Below are positions 16,739 through 29,500 of a stretch of DNA of 64,000 nt, piece by piece. The first letter of the stretch is position 1; the number at the start of each line of letters is the position of its first letter. The stretch comes from Methylobacterium sp. NEAU K (lineage in GTDB: Bacteria > Pseudomonadota > Alphaproteobacteria > Rhizobiales > Beijerinckiaceae), in assembly GCF_030700285.1 (NCBI RefSeq), contig NZ_JAUYZJ010000004.1, forward strand, positions 62,001 to 126,000. Reading direction: 5' to 3'. The position numbers and the translations under genes were made by a program. The notes beneath the pieces were generated by a model. It was not told where the DNA came from. It worked only from the letters and a program-made list of their open reading frames with translations, and searched no databases.

Positions 16739-18580
16739 ATGACCCGCCTCGACGAGGCCCGCGCCGCGCTGAAGAAGACGTTCGGCTACGAGGATTTCCG
16801 GCCCGGGCAGGACGAGGTGATCGGCGCGGTGCTGGACGGCGCCGACGTGTTCGCCGTGATGCCCACGGGCTCGGGCAAGTCCATGACCTACCAGCTCCCG
16901 GCCCTGGTCGATCCAGGGCTGACCGTGGTGGTATCGCCTCTGATCGCCCTGATGCACGACCAAGTGCAGCAGATGCGCAGCGTCGGCGTCGAGGCCGCCA
17001 CCCTCAACTCCACCGTGACGGAGTCGGAGTCGCGCGAGACCTGGCGCAGCCTGCGGTCCGGAGAGCTACGCTTGCTGTTCGTCTCCCCCGAGCGCCTTCT
17101 GATGGACGGGTGCATCGAGGCCCTGCGCGGGGCCGGGGTCCGGCGCCTGGCTGTGGACGAGGCGCATTGCGTCTCGCAATGGGGCCACGATTTCCGGCCC
17201 GAATACCGGGAGATCGCCCGCGCCCGGACGGCGCTCGGCAACGTCCAGACCCTGGCGCTGACCGCGACGGCGGATGCCGCGACCCGCGCCGAGATCGCCG
17301 AGCGCCTGTTCCCGCAGGGGCGGCCCCCGAAGATCTTCGTCCATTCCTTCGATCGGCCGAACATCCGCCTGACGTTCCAGCCCAAGGACAACCCGGCCCG
17401 CCAGATCGAGCGCTTCCTGAAGCACCGCCGTGCGGAGAGCGGGATCATCTACTGCTCCTCGCGCAAGCGCACCGAGCAGCTCGCCGAGACCCTCCGGAAG
17501 GACGGGTTCGACGCCCTGCCCTACCATGCCGGCCTCGACCAGGGGACGCGGATGCGCAACCAGGACCGGTTCCTCCAGGAGGACGGGGTGGTGATGACCG
17601 CGACCGTGGCGTTCGGCATGGGCATCAACAAGCCCGACGTGCGCTTCGTCTGCCACGCCGACATGCCCAACAACGTCGAGGGCTACTACCAGGAGATCGG
17701 CCGCGCCGGCCGCGACGGGCTGCCGGCCGACACGCTCACCCTCTACGGCCTCGACGACATGGCGCTGCGCCGCCGCCAGATCGACGAGAAGGAGATCTCC
17801 GACGAGCGCCGCCGGGTGGAGCGGCGCAAGCTCGAGGCGATGATTACCCTGTGCGAGGGCGCCACCTGCCGGCGCCAGTCGCTGCTCGGCTATTTCGGCG
17901 AGGCGAGCGAGCCCTGCGGGCGGTGCGACCTCTGCCGCGGCGGCGTCACCCTGGTGGACGGGACTGTGGCGGCGCAGAAGATCCTCTCGGCGATCGTGCG
18001 CACCGGCCAGCGCTTCGGCGCCGCGTACATCTGCGACGTGGTCTACGGCAAGGAGAGCGACCAGGTCCGCCGGAACGGGCATGCGAGCCTCAAGACCTTC
18101 GGGGTCGGCGCCGACAAGCCGGTCTCGGCGTGGCGGGCGATCCTGCGCCAGCTCTTTGCGGCCGGGGCGATCGCCGAGAACGCCGACGGCTATGGCGGCC
18201 TCTCGATGACCGAGAAGGGCGAGGCGATCCTGTTCGGACGGGAGACGGTCCAGCTCCGTCCCGATGCGGAGCCGAAGGCGGACTCGCGCGAGCGCCGCCG
18301 CACCGCACCGCGCGAGGATGGGGAGATCGTGCTCTCCGAGACGGACGAGGCCCTGTTCCAGCACCTCCGGGGCCTGCGCGCCACCCTCGCCCGGGCCGAG
18401 GGCATCGCGGCCTTCATGGTGTTCCCAGACCGGACGCTGATCGAGATGGCCCGCCAGAAGCCCGTCGATCTCTGGGCCCTGCGGACGGTCCACGGCGTCG
18501 GCGAGCGCAAGCGCGAGGCCTACGGCGAGCGATTCGTGACGGCGATTTCCGAGTTCCTGGCCCAGCCCCCGGCCGCCTGA
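16739..18580 (+). CDS. recQ: ATP-dependent DNA helicase RecQ
   Basis: A 613-residue 3'-5' DNA helicase of recombination and repair. Motif 0/I is FRPGQDEVI and MPTGSGKS (41-48), motif II DEAH (140-143) followed by [13 protein letters not shown], the RecQ-specific aromatic-rich loop. Motif VI lies in [14 protein letters not shown]. The zinc-binding RQC cysteines are present in CEGATCRRQ and EPCGRCDLC near residues 370-395. A C-terminal HRDC domain (about 535-605) contains [13 protein letters not shown]. Length and domain order are normal. The vapBC control region lies directly upstream. Confidence 0.97.
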   Translation: MTRLDEARAALKKTFGYEDFRPGQDEVIGAVLDGADVFAVMPTGSGKSMTYQLPALVDPGLTVVVSPLIALMHDQVQQMRSVGVEAATLNSTVTESESRETWRSLRSGELRLLFVSPERLLMDGCIEALRGAGVRRLAVDEAHCVSQWGHDFRPEYREIARARTALGNVQTLALTATADAATRAEIAERLFPQGRPPKIFVHSFDRPNIRLTFQPKDNPARQIERFLKHRRAESGIIYCSSRKRTEQLAETLRKDGFDALPYHAGLDQGTRMRNQDRFLQEDGVVMTATVAFGMGINKPDVRFVCHADMPNNVEGYYQEIGRAGRDGLPADTLTLYGLDDMALRRRQIDEKEISDERRRVERRKLEAMITLCEGATCRRQSLLGYFGEASEPCGRCDLCRGGVTLVDGTVAAQKILSAIVRTGQRFGAAYICDVVYGKESDQVRRNGHASLKTFGVGADKPVSAWRAILRQLFAAGAIAENADGYGGLSMTEKGEAILFGRETVQLRPDAEPKADSRERRRTAPREDGEIVLSETDEALFQHLRGLRATLARAEGIAAFMVFPDRTLIEMARQKPVDLWALRTVHGVGERKREAYGERFVTAISEFLAQPPAA

Positions 18581-18770
18581 GCGCGGCGGGTCCGGCGAAT
18601 TTTTCCTCGGCGTGTCAGGCAGGTTCGTGTAGGCAAGCCGCCCACCCGAACCGATCGGATCCATCATTTCGACACCCGCCTCCGTCGCCGGCGCACCGGC
18701 CCAGGAAAGCCCAGAGGACACCGCAGGGGAACCGGTCCGGAACGTATCGCGGACGCTGACCTCCCGCATC

Positions 18771-19934
18771 GTGTTCTATCTGCCGGGGTTCGACCCGCGC
18801 GATCCCGAGACCTACTGGGGCCTGTTCCGCCGCGAGGCCCGGCTCACCGCCGCGCGCCGCGGCACCGCGATCGCGGTCGGCACGCCGGTCCGCTCGGCGG
18901 ACGGACTCGACCTCGCCTGGACGGTGCATTCGCGTGAGGTCTCCACCCGCTATGTCCTCCTGCGTTGGGAGGACATCGTGCGCGCCCGCTTCCCGCAAGC
19001 CGACTGGGCGCGGCTCAGGGGCGTCCCGGCGCTGCTTTGGCGGCTCTGGCGGTCGGGCTACATGGCTGACCTGCGCCGGGAGGGGCGGCGCTTCTCCACG
19101 GTGATCTTCGGCGTCCACGCCATCTATCTTGCGCTCGCGCTCTTCAGCCTCGCCGTGGCGGGGAGCCTCGCCGCCCTGGCGCCGGCCGTGCTTCGGCCCT
19201 GGACCTTGCTGGCGGTGCCGCCGTTGGCCTACGCGATCCTCGCCGGGCTGATGCGGGCGACCCGCGGCAAGCCGCTCTACGTCCCCCACCTCGTGGACGA
19301 CACCGCCTTCACGCATGCCTACGCGGCGGGTGAGGCCCCTGAGATGGGCCCCCGCCTCGACGCCTTCGCGGAGCGCATCCGCACGGCCGAGGGAGAGGCC
19401 GACGAGGTCGTGGTGGTCGGCCATTCCTCGTCGAGCTTTCTCGGCATCGAGGTGCTGGACCGGGTGCTCGCCCAGGATCCCGGCTTCGGCAGCCGCGGCA
19501 CGCCGGTCTCGTTCGTGAGCATCGGCAGCGTCATCCCCTGGCTCGGCCTCGACCCGGCCGCCGAGAGCTTTCGCGACAGGCTCCTGCGCTTCGGGCGGGC
19601 GGCGCAGATCCCCTGGCTCGACGTGCGCGCGCCCTGGGACTGGCTGTCGATCCACCGGGGCAACCCGCTCGCCGCCTGCGGACTCACCCCGACCGACCCC
19701 GGCCGCCCGTCCGTGCTCAGGGTGATGATACGCGACCTGATCACGGGCGACGACGTGAGACGGCGCCAGTGGAACCTGTTCCAGATGCACTTCCAGCTGC
19801 TCATGGCGAGCCAGGGCGACAGCGGGTTCGATTATCTCGACCTGGTCACCGGGCCGGAGCCGGTGCACGTCCTCGTGACGCGCTGCCGGCAGGACAGGCT
19901 GCCCCCGGGATCACCCAGCGAATCAGAGTTTTAG
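18771..19934 (+). CDS. Membrane-anchored alpha/beta-hydrolase-like protein of unknown function
   Basis: The frame gives 387 residues from a GTG codon. It begins FYLPGFDPRDPETYWGLFRR. Two hydrophobic helices lie near residues 110-165, and a nucleophile-elbow-like motif, VVVVGHSSSSFLGIEVLD, lies near residue 220. G-x-S-x-S instead of G-x-S-x-G is unusual, but the surrounding strand-turn-helix pattern is right for an alpha/beta hydrolase. A candidate histidine lies in LFQMHFQLLM. The start is doubtful: the frame is open back to a TAG at 18630 with no ATG, GTG or TTG before 18771, yet the strand TSRIVFYLPGF seems to begin upstream of the GTG. A rare ATT or ATC start near 18663-18666 is possible. 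Confidence 0.65.
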   Translation: MFYLPGFDPRDPETYWGLFRREARLTAARRGTAIAVGTPVRSADGLDLAWTVHSREVSTRYVLLRWEDIVRARFPQADWARLRGVPALLWRLWRSGYMADLRREGRRFSTVIFGVHAIYLALALFSLAVAGSLAALAPAVLRPWTLLAVPPLAYAILAGLMRATRGKPLYVPHLVDDTAFTHAYAAGEAPEMGPRLDAFAERIRTAEGEADEVVVVGHSSSSFLGIEVLDRVLAQDPGFGSRGTPVSFVSIGSVIPWLGLDPAAESFRDRLLRFGRAAQIPWLDVRAPWDWLSIHRGNPLAACGLTPTDPGRPSVLRVMIRDLITGDDVRRRQWNLFQMHFQLLMASQGDSGFDYLDLVTGPEPVHVLVTRCRQDRLPPGSPSESEF

Positions 19935-20357
19935 ACCGTGTTATTGGGCGCCGGACTGTAAAATAGTACGCAGCGTTCGATCGATCATTGAGCACCATGG
20001 CTTCGTAAGGTCCTGGACCTTTTACCGGCGCGGGGCGGAGTCCTGCGGCAGGGGGGACTGTGCACCTCGCGATGCAGTCCCGAACCCTGCCTAGGGGCTC
20101 ACGCCCTCTGGAAACCGGCTTCCGCCGTTGCCCAGATCGATGTCCGGATCATCACGGAATAACCGGCACCGGGGAACCGCGCGATTGCGGACATCGACCC
20201 TTGCCTGCGGCCCCTCCGGGCTGCCCCGCACCCCGCGGATGTTGCCAGCGCGGGCGCTTCCGCTTTAGAGCCGGGGCTGCTTGAGATCTCAACCCGGTTC
20301 GGGTTCGCCGCGGCCGTCGTCTCCCGGGACGGGCCGCTCTCTGCTGAGACCCTTCGC
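19935..20357. other. 423-base non-coding space upstream of purL with two inverted repeats
   Basis: No credible gene: the open frames here are short and arginine/proline-rich. Two inverted repeats stand out. AAGGTCC-T-GGACCTT (20007-20021), followed by TT, could be a weak terminator of the preceding gene or a protein site. GGGACTG (20054-20060) pairs with CAGTCCC (20075-20081) around a 14-base loop. No known riboswitch pattern was recognised. The purL promoter must lie in the last part, but no good -10/-35 pair is visible. Confidence 0.4.
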
Positions 20358-22583
<2,226 letters not shown>

Positions 22584-22609
22584 ACCCCTTACGCCCTAGG
22601 AGTTTTCCG

Positions 22610-22846
22610 ATGCCGATGGATGCGGGCGAGATCGAGCGCATGATCCGCGAGGCGCTGCCCGACGCGACCGTGGAGATCCGCGACCTCGCCGGGGACGGCG
22701 ACCATTACGCGGCGACCGTCCTGTCCGCTGCCTTCAAGGGCAAGACCCGGGTCGCCCAGCATCAGATGGTCTACGGCGCGCTCCAGGGCCGGATGGGCGG
22801 CGTGCTGCACGCCCTTGCGCTGACCACGGGCGTCCCGCAGGATTAG
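22610..22846 (+). CDS. bolA: BolA/IbaG family protein
   Basis: A 78-residue BolA-fold protein. It opens with DAGEIERMIREALPDATVEI and contains the central DHYAATVLSAAFKGKTRVAQ and HQMVYGALQGRMGGVLHAL. The helix-turn-like VAQHQMVYGAL segment with its conserved histidine is where BolA proteins bind a [2Fe-2S] cluster together with a monothiol glutaredoxin. That partner, grxD, lies 559 bases downstream in the same run. The short form resembles IbaG/BolA2 more than long BolA. It probably helps in iron-sulfur cluster trafficking or iron sensing. Confidence 0.92.
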   Translation: MPMDAGEIERMIREALPDATVEIRDLAGDGDHYAATVLSAAFKGKTRVAQHQMVYGALQGRMGGVLHALALTTGVPQD

Positions 22847-22870
22847 CGCCCGTCCGCGAGAGTCCTCCCG

Positions 22871-23377
22871 ATGGACCGACCGAGTCTCTACGACGACGAC
22901 ATCGTCACCTGGGCCGAGGAGCAGGCGGCCGCGATGCGCGCGCTCGCCGCCCGCAGCGATCTGTCGAATGCGATCGACTGGGAGAACGTGATCGAAGAGA
23001 TCGAGAGTGTGGGCCGGGCCGATATCGAGCGGGTCGAGAGCGCCTTCCTCCAACTTCTGATCCACGTCCTCAAATATGCCTCGGCGCCTGGGGCACAATC
23101 GACGATATCCTGGCGAAAGGAAGTGCTCGTTTTCCAAGCCTCCGCGCGGCGCAATTACCGGCGGTCGATGAGACAGCGCATCGATTGGATCGAGCTATGG
23201 GCGTCAGCCAAGAAGATTTCGGATTCCTCCTTGAAGATGTTCGGTGACACGCTGCTCGGTGGATTGCCGGACCGCATGCCGTTCACACCCGAGGAGATGA
23301 CGGCGCCCGGCTTTGACATGGACGCGGCGCTGGAGCGTCTCGCCACGGTGTTGAATTCCGACCCCGGTCACACCTAA
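22871..23377 (+). CDS. DUF29 family protein inserted between bolA and grxD
   Basis: A 168-residue protein with the DUF29 pattern: [17 protein letters not shown] at the start, [17 protein letters not shown], then [15 protein letters not shown] and [17 protein letters not shown]. The function of DUF29 is unknown; the family is frequent in cyanobacteria and alphaproteobacteria, often in mobile or lineage-specific positions. The coding sequence, especially the second half, is visibly less GC-rich than its neighbours. It lies 24 bases after bolA and 28 bases before grxD. It looks like an insertion into a conserved gene pair that kept the transcription direction. Confidence 0.85.
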   Translation: MDRPSLYDDDIVTWAEEQAAAMRALAARSDLSNAIDWENVIEEIESVGRADIERVESAFLQLLIHVLKYASAPGAQSTISWRKEVLVFQASARRNYRRSMRQRIDWIELWASAKKISDSSLKMFGDTLLGGLPDRMPFTPEEMTAPGFDMDAALERLATVLNSDPGHT

Positions 23378-23405
23378 ATCACGCTATCGAACAAGGATCG
23401 ACCCG

Positions 23406-23744
23406 ATGACCGACGCCAACACGACCATCCAGAACGAGATCGCCTCCCAGGACGTGGTGGTGTTCATGAAGGGCACGCCCTCGATGCCGCAATGCGGCTT
23501 CTCGGGCCAGGTGGTGCAGATCCTCAACTACCTCGGCGTGCCGTTCAAGGGCGTGAACGTGCTGGCCGACCAGGGCATTCGCGAGGGCATCAAGGCGTTC
23601 TCGAACTGGCCGACTATCCCGCAGGTCTACGTGAAGGGCGAGTTCGTCGGCGGCTGCGACATCACCCGGGAGATGTTCCAGTCGGGCGAGCTGCAGACCT
23701 TCCTCGCCGAGAAGGGCGTGCCGGTGAAGACCGCCGCCGCCTGA
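23406..23744 (+). CDS. grxD: Monothiol glutaredoxin, Grx4/GrxD type
   Basis: A 112-residue monothiol glutaredoxin. The active site is CGFS with Cys30 (MPQCGFSGQ), preceded by [12 protein letters not shown]. Downstream are the glutathione-binding motifs [19 protein letters not shown]. It carries or transfers a glutathione-ligated [2Fe-2S] cluster, alone or as a heterodimer with BolA. The gene ends the purL-bolA-DUF29-grxD run and is followed 26 bases later by a strong terminator. Confidence 0.97.
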   Translation: MTDANTTIQNEIASQDVVVFMKGTPSMPQCGFSGQVVQILNYLGVPFKGVNVLADQGIREGIKAFSNWPTIPQVYVKGEFVGGCDITREMFQSGELQTFLAEKGVPVKTAAA

Positions 23745-23769
23745 TTTTTGGGATTCCGCCGGACGGATC

Positions 23770-23793
23770 AGGGCGCCCGCGGGCGCCCTTTTT
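23770..23793 (+). terminator. Rho-independent terminator after grxD
   Basis: AGGGCGCCCG followed by CGGGCGCCCT is a perfect 20-bp palindrome that folds into a GC-rich stem, with five T residues at 23789-23793. It lies 26 bases after the grxD stop and should end the purL-bolA-DUF29-grxD transcript. Confidence 0.9.
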
Positions 23794-23907
23794 CGTGCTG
23801 GGTCAGGCCCGCATAGCAATGGCCATCGCGCCCCGTCGGGACAGCCGTGGGCGGGGCGCATTCGCGTTCGCCGGCGCGATCGCCTATATCGGAATCGTTC
23901 CACAGCT

Positions 23908-25200
23908 ATGGATAGACCGATCATCATGGCGACGCCGTCGCTCGACAGCGCCCGCGCGGCCGAACCCGCGATCGAGAAGGCGCCCGATTTCCAGCCTGCG
24001 CTGTTGCCTGGCCGGCCCCCGTCGCTGGTCGGGCTCACCCGCGACGCGCTCAAGGCGCAGCTCATCGGCATGGGCGTGCCCGAGCGCGAGAGCCGGATGC
24101 GGGCGGGCCAGATCTGGCACTGGGTCAATTTTCGCGGGGCGACCGATTTCGCCGAGATGACCAATGTCGGCAAGGGGTTGAAGGCGGAGCTCGCGCAGCA
24201 CTTCACCCTGGAGCGGCCCGAGGTCGCCAGCCGGCAGGTGTCGCGCGACGGCACCCGCAAGTGGCTGTTGCGCATGGCGCCGACCAACCCTCAGGAGCAC
24301 AATCGCGGCGCCGAGATCGAGTGCGTCTACATCCCGGGCCCGGACCGGGGCACGCTCTGCGTGTCGAGCCAGGTCGGCTGCACCCTCACCTGCTCGTTCT
24401 GCCACACCGGCACGCAGCGCCTCGTGCGCAACCTCTCGGCCGCCGAGATCGTGCAGCAGCTCGTGGTCGCACGCGACGAGCTGGGCGACTGGCCCGGCCA
24501 GATGCCGAGCCGCGATGCCTCCGGGGCCGGCGAGCCCGGCCGGCTTGTGACCAACATCGTGTTCATGGGCATGGGCGAGCCCCTGTACAATCTCGACGCC
24601 GTGATCGACGCTGTGTGCGTGATGTCGGACCAGGAAGGGCTCGGCCTCTCCCGGCGGCGGATCACGGTCTCGACCTCCGGGGTGGTCCCGCAGATCCCAC
24701 GGCTCGGCGAGGCGGCCAATGCCATGCTGGCGATCTCGCTCCACGCCGTGCGCGACGCGCTGCGCGACGAGCTGGTGCCGCTCAACCGCAAATACCCGAT
24801 CGCCCAGCTGCTCGAGGCGTGCCGCAATTACCCGGGGCTGAGCAACGCGCGCCGGATCACATTCGAGTACGTGATGCTGAAGGGTGTCAACGATTCGGAC
24901 GCGGATGCGCGCGAGCTGGTCCGCCTGCTCAAGGGCATTCCGGCCAAGATCAACCTGATCCCGTTCAACCCCTGGCCCGGCAGCCGCTATGAATGCTCGG
25001 ACTGGGACCGGATCGAGCGCTTCTCCGAGATCGTGTTCAATGCCGGCTACGCCTCGCCGGTGCGAACCCCCCGGGGCCGGGACATCCTGGCGGCCTGCGG
25101 CCAGCTCAAGAGCGAGACCGAGAAGCTGCGCGCCCGGGCCCGGATGATGCAGGAAGAGGGCATCGGCGCCGAGGGGTTCTACGCCGGCATCGACGACTGA
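23908..25200 (+). CDS. rlmN: 23S rRNA (adenine2503-C2)/tRNA methyltransferase RlmN
   Basis: A 430-residue radical-SAM methyltransferase that methylates C2 of A2503 in 23S rRNA and A37 of some tRNAs. The radical-SAM cluster motif C-x3-C-x2-C is at Cys158, Cys162 and Cys165 ([12 protein letters not shown]). [12 protein letters not shown] and [14 protein letters not shown] follow. The second catalytic cysteine is in [11 protein letters not shown] near the C-terminus. Two starts are possible, the ATG at 23908 and another at 23926; I report the first. The N-terminal helical domain ([17 protein letters not shown]) lies well inside either choice. Confidence 0.96.
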   Translation: MDRPIIMATPSLDSARAAEPAIEKAPDFQPALLPGRPPSLVGLTRDALKAQLIGMGVPERESRMRAGQIWHWVNFRGATDFAEMTNVGKGLKAELAQHFTLERPEVASRQVSRDGTRKWLLRMAPTNPQEHNRGAEIECVYIPGPDRGTLCVSSQVGCTLTCSFCHTGTQRLVRNLSAAEIVQQLVVARDELGDWPGQMPSRDASGAGEPGRLVTNIVFMGMGEPLYNLDAVIDAVCVMSDQEGLGLSRRRITVSTSGVVPQIPRLGEAANAMLAISLHAVRDALRDELVPLNRKYPIAQLLEACRNYPGLSNARRITFEYVMLKGVNDSDADARELVRLLKGIPAKINLIPFNPWPGSRYECSDWDRIERFSEIVFNAGYASPVRTPRGRDILAACGQLKSETEKLRARARMMQEEGIGAEGFYAGIDD

Positions 25201-25209
25201 GGTACCCCC

Positions 25210-26334
25210 TCACGCTGCGATCCGGCGCCCCTCCGCACGGCGCAGGGGCTGCTCCTCGGCCCCGACCCATTCCGAGCGGTGCCGCGGCAGGGCCTCCGGG
25301 TGATTGGCCTGGAGCCACGTGATCATCGCCTCGCGCACGGCGCAGCGCAGGTCCCAGGCCTGCGGCGCGTTGCGGGCGCTCACCAGCATCCGGATCTCGA
25401 TGGTCGCTTCCTTGGCGTCCGAGACCTGGAGGTTCACCACCCTGCCGTCCCACAGGGGCGTGGCGGCGGCGATCTCGGAGAGTTTCTCCCGCATTCGCGC
25501 CACCGGGGCCCGGTGGTCGACGTAGAGGAAGACGCTGCCGATCAGCGAGGCCCCGTCGCGGGTCCAATTCTGGAATGGCTTCTGGATGAAGTAGGTCAGC
25601 GGCAGCACCAGCCTGCGCCAATCCCAGAGGCGCACCACCACGTAGGTGGCGGTGATCTCCTCGACCCAGCCCCACTCGTTCTCGACGATGATCGCATCCT
25701 CGATCCGGATCGGCTGGGTGATGGCGATCTGGATGCCGGCCACGAGGTTCGACAGGACCGGCTGCATCGCGAGGCCCAGGATCAGGCCCGCGGCGCCCGC
25801 CGACGCCAGAAGGCTCACCCCGTATTGGCGCACCGGCTCGAAGGTCATCAGCGCCACCGAGACGGTGATGAGCGCCACCAGGGTCACGGCGGCGCGCTCC
25901 AGGATGCGCATCTGGGTGAAGTGCTTGCGCGCCAGCAGGTTGTCCTCGGCGTCGAGCTTGAACCGGCGCAGGTAGATCACCGTGGCGATGTGGAGCGCGG
26001 TGGCGCAGCACCAGCCGGTCAGGGTCACGAAGGCGACCAGCAGGATCTGGTTGAGGGCGATCCGCACCTCCCAGGACAGGTGCACCGTGGTCGAGGCGAG
26101 GCTGATCGCCACGACGATCAGGCCCAGCCGGCTCGGACCGTGGGTGCGCGACACGAGCGAGCGCCAGAACAGGCTCTTGCCCGCCACGGCCCGCTTCATC
26201 GCCCGGTAGACCACCCCGTGCAGGGGCATCACCACGGCGCAGCAGGCGGCAATCAGGATCAGGCTCTCGGCCCACCACGGCAGGTAGGCCAGCACGGAGG
26301 CGGCACGGCCGGTCAGGGCATTCAGGTCCGGCAT
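25210..26334 (-). CDS. Small-conductance mechanosensitive channel, MscS family
   Basis: A 374-residue membrane protein with the MscS fold. About four or five hydrophobic helices occupy residues 15-190. The pore-lining helix is glycine/alanine-rich (LLASAGAAGLILGLAMQPVL), followed by the beta domain start LVAGIQIAITQPIRIEDAII with the usual P-I-R-I/V-x-D. VENEWGWVEEITATYVVVR completes the signature. Such channels open under membrane tension to release solutes. It lies 213 bases downstream of the alpha-2-macroglobulin gene on the same strand; co-transcription is possible but not shown. Confidence 0.92.
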   Translation of the reverse strand: MPDLNALTGRAASVLAYLPWWAESLILIAACCAVVMPLHGVVYRAMKRAVAGKSLFWRSLVSRTHGPSRLGLIVVAISLASTTVHLSWEVRIALNQILLVAFVTLTGWCCATALHIATVIYLRRFKLDAEDNLLARKHFTQMRILERAAVTLVALITVSVALMTFEPVRQYGVSLLASAGAAGLILGLAMQPVLSNLVAGIQIAITQPIRIEDAIIVENEWGWVEEITATYVVVRLWDWRRLVLPLTYFIQKPFQNWTRDGASLIGSVFLYVDHRAPVARMREKLSEIAAATPLWDGRVVNLQVSDAKEATIEIRMLVSARNAPQAWDLRCAVREAMITWLQANHPEALPRHRSEWVGAEEQPLRRAEGRRIAA

Positions 26335-26547
26335 CGGGCATCACCTCCACGGGTTCCGAACGGGACCTGTGGGAATGGGATGACGACCGGAGCGGTTCCG
26401 CATCGCACCATGTCCACGCCGCAACGCAGCGACATGGTGAGGGCGCGGCCGGACAGTTGCCTTTCGGTGCACAGCTCCGGCACCATCGCGTGCGTGTCCG
26501 CGATGCGCGGACGCGGTCTCGGCCGCCCCGCAATCCGGGCTGCCGCC

Positions 26548-29500
26548 CTACCGCGCCGCGCCGATCTCCACGCGCCCGGAGGCGGTCCGGCCGAAGCGCG
26601 CCGGCCGGTACATGTCCTCCACGGAGGCGCCCGGATGCACATAGGTGCCCGGTGAGACCGCCCGGACCGTATAGGCCACGGTGAAGAACGCCGACTGACT
26701 CGGGTCGCGCTCGTAGGCGGCGACGAAGCGGTCGTCGCGGAACTCGGTATGGACCGGCTGCACGTCTGACTTGGCGAAGGCGAGCCCCTGGAGCGCGTCG
26801 GCGTCGAGCAACTTCGGGTTGTCGATCTCCAACCCCGCCGGCAGGGGATCGACCAGCAGGAGGCGCGCGGCCTGGGCCTTGTCCTCGGTGACCTTGAGCA
26901 CCACCACGAGCCGGTCGTTCTGGCGCAGGCCCTGGGCTGGGTCGACCGCGCTGCCGTCGAGTCGATGGAAACTGCGCTCGACCGTGTAGCCCTGCGACGC
27001 GGCGGGCTCGGGCACCAGCGGGCTGCCGTTCACCCCCAGGACCACCTGCACCGGCGCCCGGCCGGTATTGACGAGTTCGACGCTGTGCCCCTCCAGCGCC
27101 GCTCCCCGGTAGACCCGGGCCAGCGCCCCGGACTGCGGCGCCCCGTCGAGGCTGAAGGCCATGGCCTCGGCCTCCTTGGACAGGCTCTCGGCGGCCAGCA
27201 CCATCCAGGCATTCTCCTGTGTGCTGGTCGGCCGCGCATCCTGCTGCTCCTCGCCAATCACCGCGGCGACCGGGCCCAGCGCAGCCTGGGTCAGCCCGCT
27301 CTCGGCCGCGAGTGCGATCAGGCCGGCGCCGTCGCGCAGGCGGGAGCCATAATCCGCCCGGTAGAGGCCCGCATTCCGGCCGGACTTCAGCGCGGCGAGC
27401 GCCGAGTCCATCGCCTTGGCGGCGCGCCCCCGGTCGCCCAGCAGCGCCAGCGCCGCGGCGAGCTGCGCCCGGGCGAGCCCTGAGGCGAACGCGTCGAGCT
27501 TGGTGTCGGCGAGGTAGCGCAGGTCGCCCATCACCGGCCGGCCGTTGCGGGCCAGCACGTAGGCCGCGTAGGCGAGGTCCGCGCCGCCGTCGCGCACCTC
27601 GGTGGCGTTGGCCACCGCGTTGCGCAGGCGGTCGAGCGCCTGGGCGAAGGCCCCCTGCGGCACCGCGAAGCCGCGCTCCCGGGCGCGGGTGAGGAAGTCG
27701 GTCACGTAGGCGTCGAGCCAGACGTCGCCCGACCCTTGCGCCGACCACAGGCCGAAATCGCCGCTCGAATCCTGGCGGGCGAGAAGCCTCTCGATCGCCT
27801 CGCGCACCCTTTCGTCCACCCCGGCATCGAGGGCGAGCTTGTCCAGCGCCGCCAGGCGGTTGACGTAGAGCAGCGGCATCGCCCGGCTCACGACCTGCTC
27901 TGAACAGCCGTAGGGATAACGGTCGAGCGCCTGGAGCAGGGCCGGCACGTCGAGCCCCGGCAGGGCCGAGGCCGCGAGCGTGACGCTGCCGGTGCCGGGC
28001 AGCAGGTCTGCCAGCAGGTCGGCGCTGACCGTAAGGCCGGCCCCTGGCGGCAGCGTGCGCACCGAGCGGCGCAGCATCGCCCCGGTCCCCGGCAGCACGC
28101 CGAGGGAAAAGCTCTGGCCCAGGCTCCCGTCGAGGCCGGGGCCCGACAGGGTGAGGTCGAGCCGCGCCGTACCCGGTCCCGCGGCGGTGATGGGGATCGC
28201 GACCTGGCCCTTGGCCCCGGCCTCCAGCCGGATCGTCTGCCGCAGGGCACTGGCGCCGACCAGGACCGGGCCGGCCGGGTCGAGGCCGATCGTGTAGTCG
28301 CCCGCCTGTCCCTCGACGTTGTCCAGCGCCACGAACAGGCGCGAGCGGTCGCCGGTGTCGAGGAAGCGCGGCAGCGTCGCGGTCAGCACCACGGGGTCGC
28401 GGATGGTCACGTCCGCCTGCGCTTGGCCCACCCGGTCGCCGCTCCAGGCGGTGACCATCACCCGCCCGGTGCCGTTGAAGGCCGGGAGCGGGAAGGTGAT
28501 TTTGGCCGCCCCGTCCGGTCCCACGGTCACGACGCCGGAGAACAGGGCCAGCGGCGCCTGCGTCGGCGGCGCATCGGCGAGTTCGCCGCCCCCCGCGTCG
28601 CCCCCGGAGCGGATCGCCCCGGCCGAGCCCTGCATGCCGTCGATCAGGTAGCCGTAGAGGTCGCGGAATTCCGGCCCCAGGGCCTTCTGGCCGAGAAAGT
28701 ACTTGGTCGGGTCCGGCGCCTCGTAGCGGGTCAGGTTGAGGATGCCGACATCGACCAGCGCCACGGTGATCCGCGCCGGCTCGCCGGCCTTGAGCCCCGT
28801 GAGCTGCACCGGCAGGGTCAGGTCCTGGCGGGGGCGGGCGCGCTCCGGCGCCGTCACGGCGACGCCGAGGCTGCGCCGCTCGCGGTCCACCGAGAACCAG
28901 GCCAGCCCGAGTGCCCGCCCGGGCAGGCGCTTGGCCGCCTGGTCCAGGGGCCGGTAGGCGGTGGCCACGAGATAGGCGCCCGCGCCCCACTCGGCCTTCA
29001 CCGGCAAGCTCACGGTGGTGCCGCCCTCCGGCACGCTCACCTCGACGGTCTCGTGCACCCGGTCGCCGACGACCATGAGGCTCGCTTGGCCCTTGAATGT
29101 CGGGCTGAGTCTCGCCCGCATCGTGTCGCCCGCCGTGTAGGCGGCCTTGTCGAGGGTCAGGTCGAGGAGGTCCGGTGCCTCCGCGGTCTCCGAGCCGCCC
29201 CAGCCTACTGCGAAGCCGAGGCTCGCGGTGGCGTCGGGTGCGCCCGGTGCCGAGACCTCCAGCCGGTACCGGCCGAGGCCGACCGGGGCCTCGATCCGGC
29301 TCGGGCCCCCGGCCTTGAGATCGAGGCTGCCGCTGGCGACCCGACGGGCGGTCTTGACCGGCTCGAACGACCAGCGCCCATCCGCGCGGTACCACTGGTA
29401 GGTCTGCTCCACCCGCGAAAGGGTCCAGGTCACTCCCGGCTTGGCCAGCAGCGTACCGTCCGGGGCGGCGAACACCGCCTCGAAGGTCGCGAGACCGCCC

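Noticed and set aside
20060..20284. A 74-codon frame in the purL upstream space
   Set aside because: Arginine/proline-rich, no plausible ribosome-binding site and no recognisable domain.
26322..26642. A 106-codon minus-strand frame between the macroglobulin and mscS genes
   Set aside because: It overlaps the macroglobulin 3' end out of frame and is arginine/cysteine-rich; probably chance.
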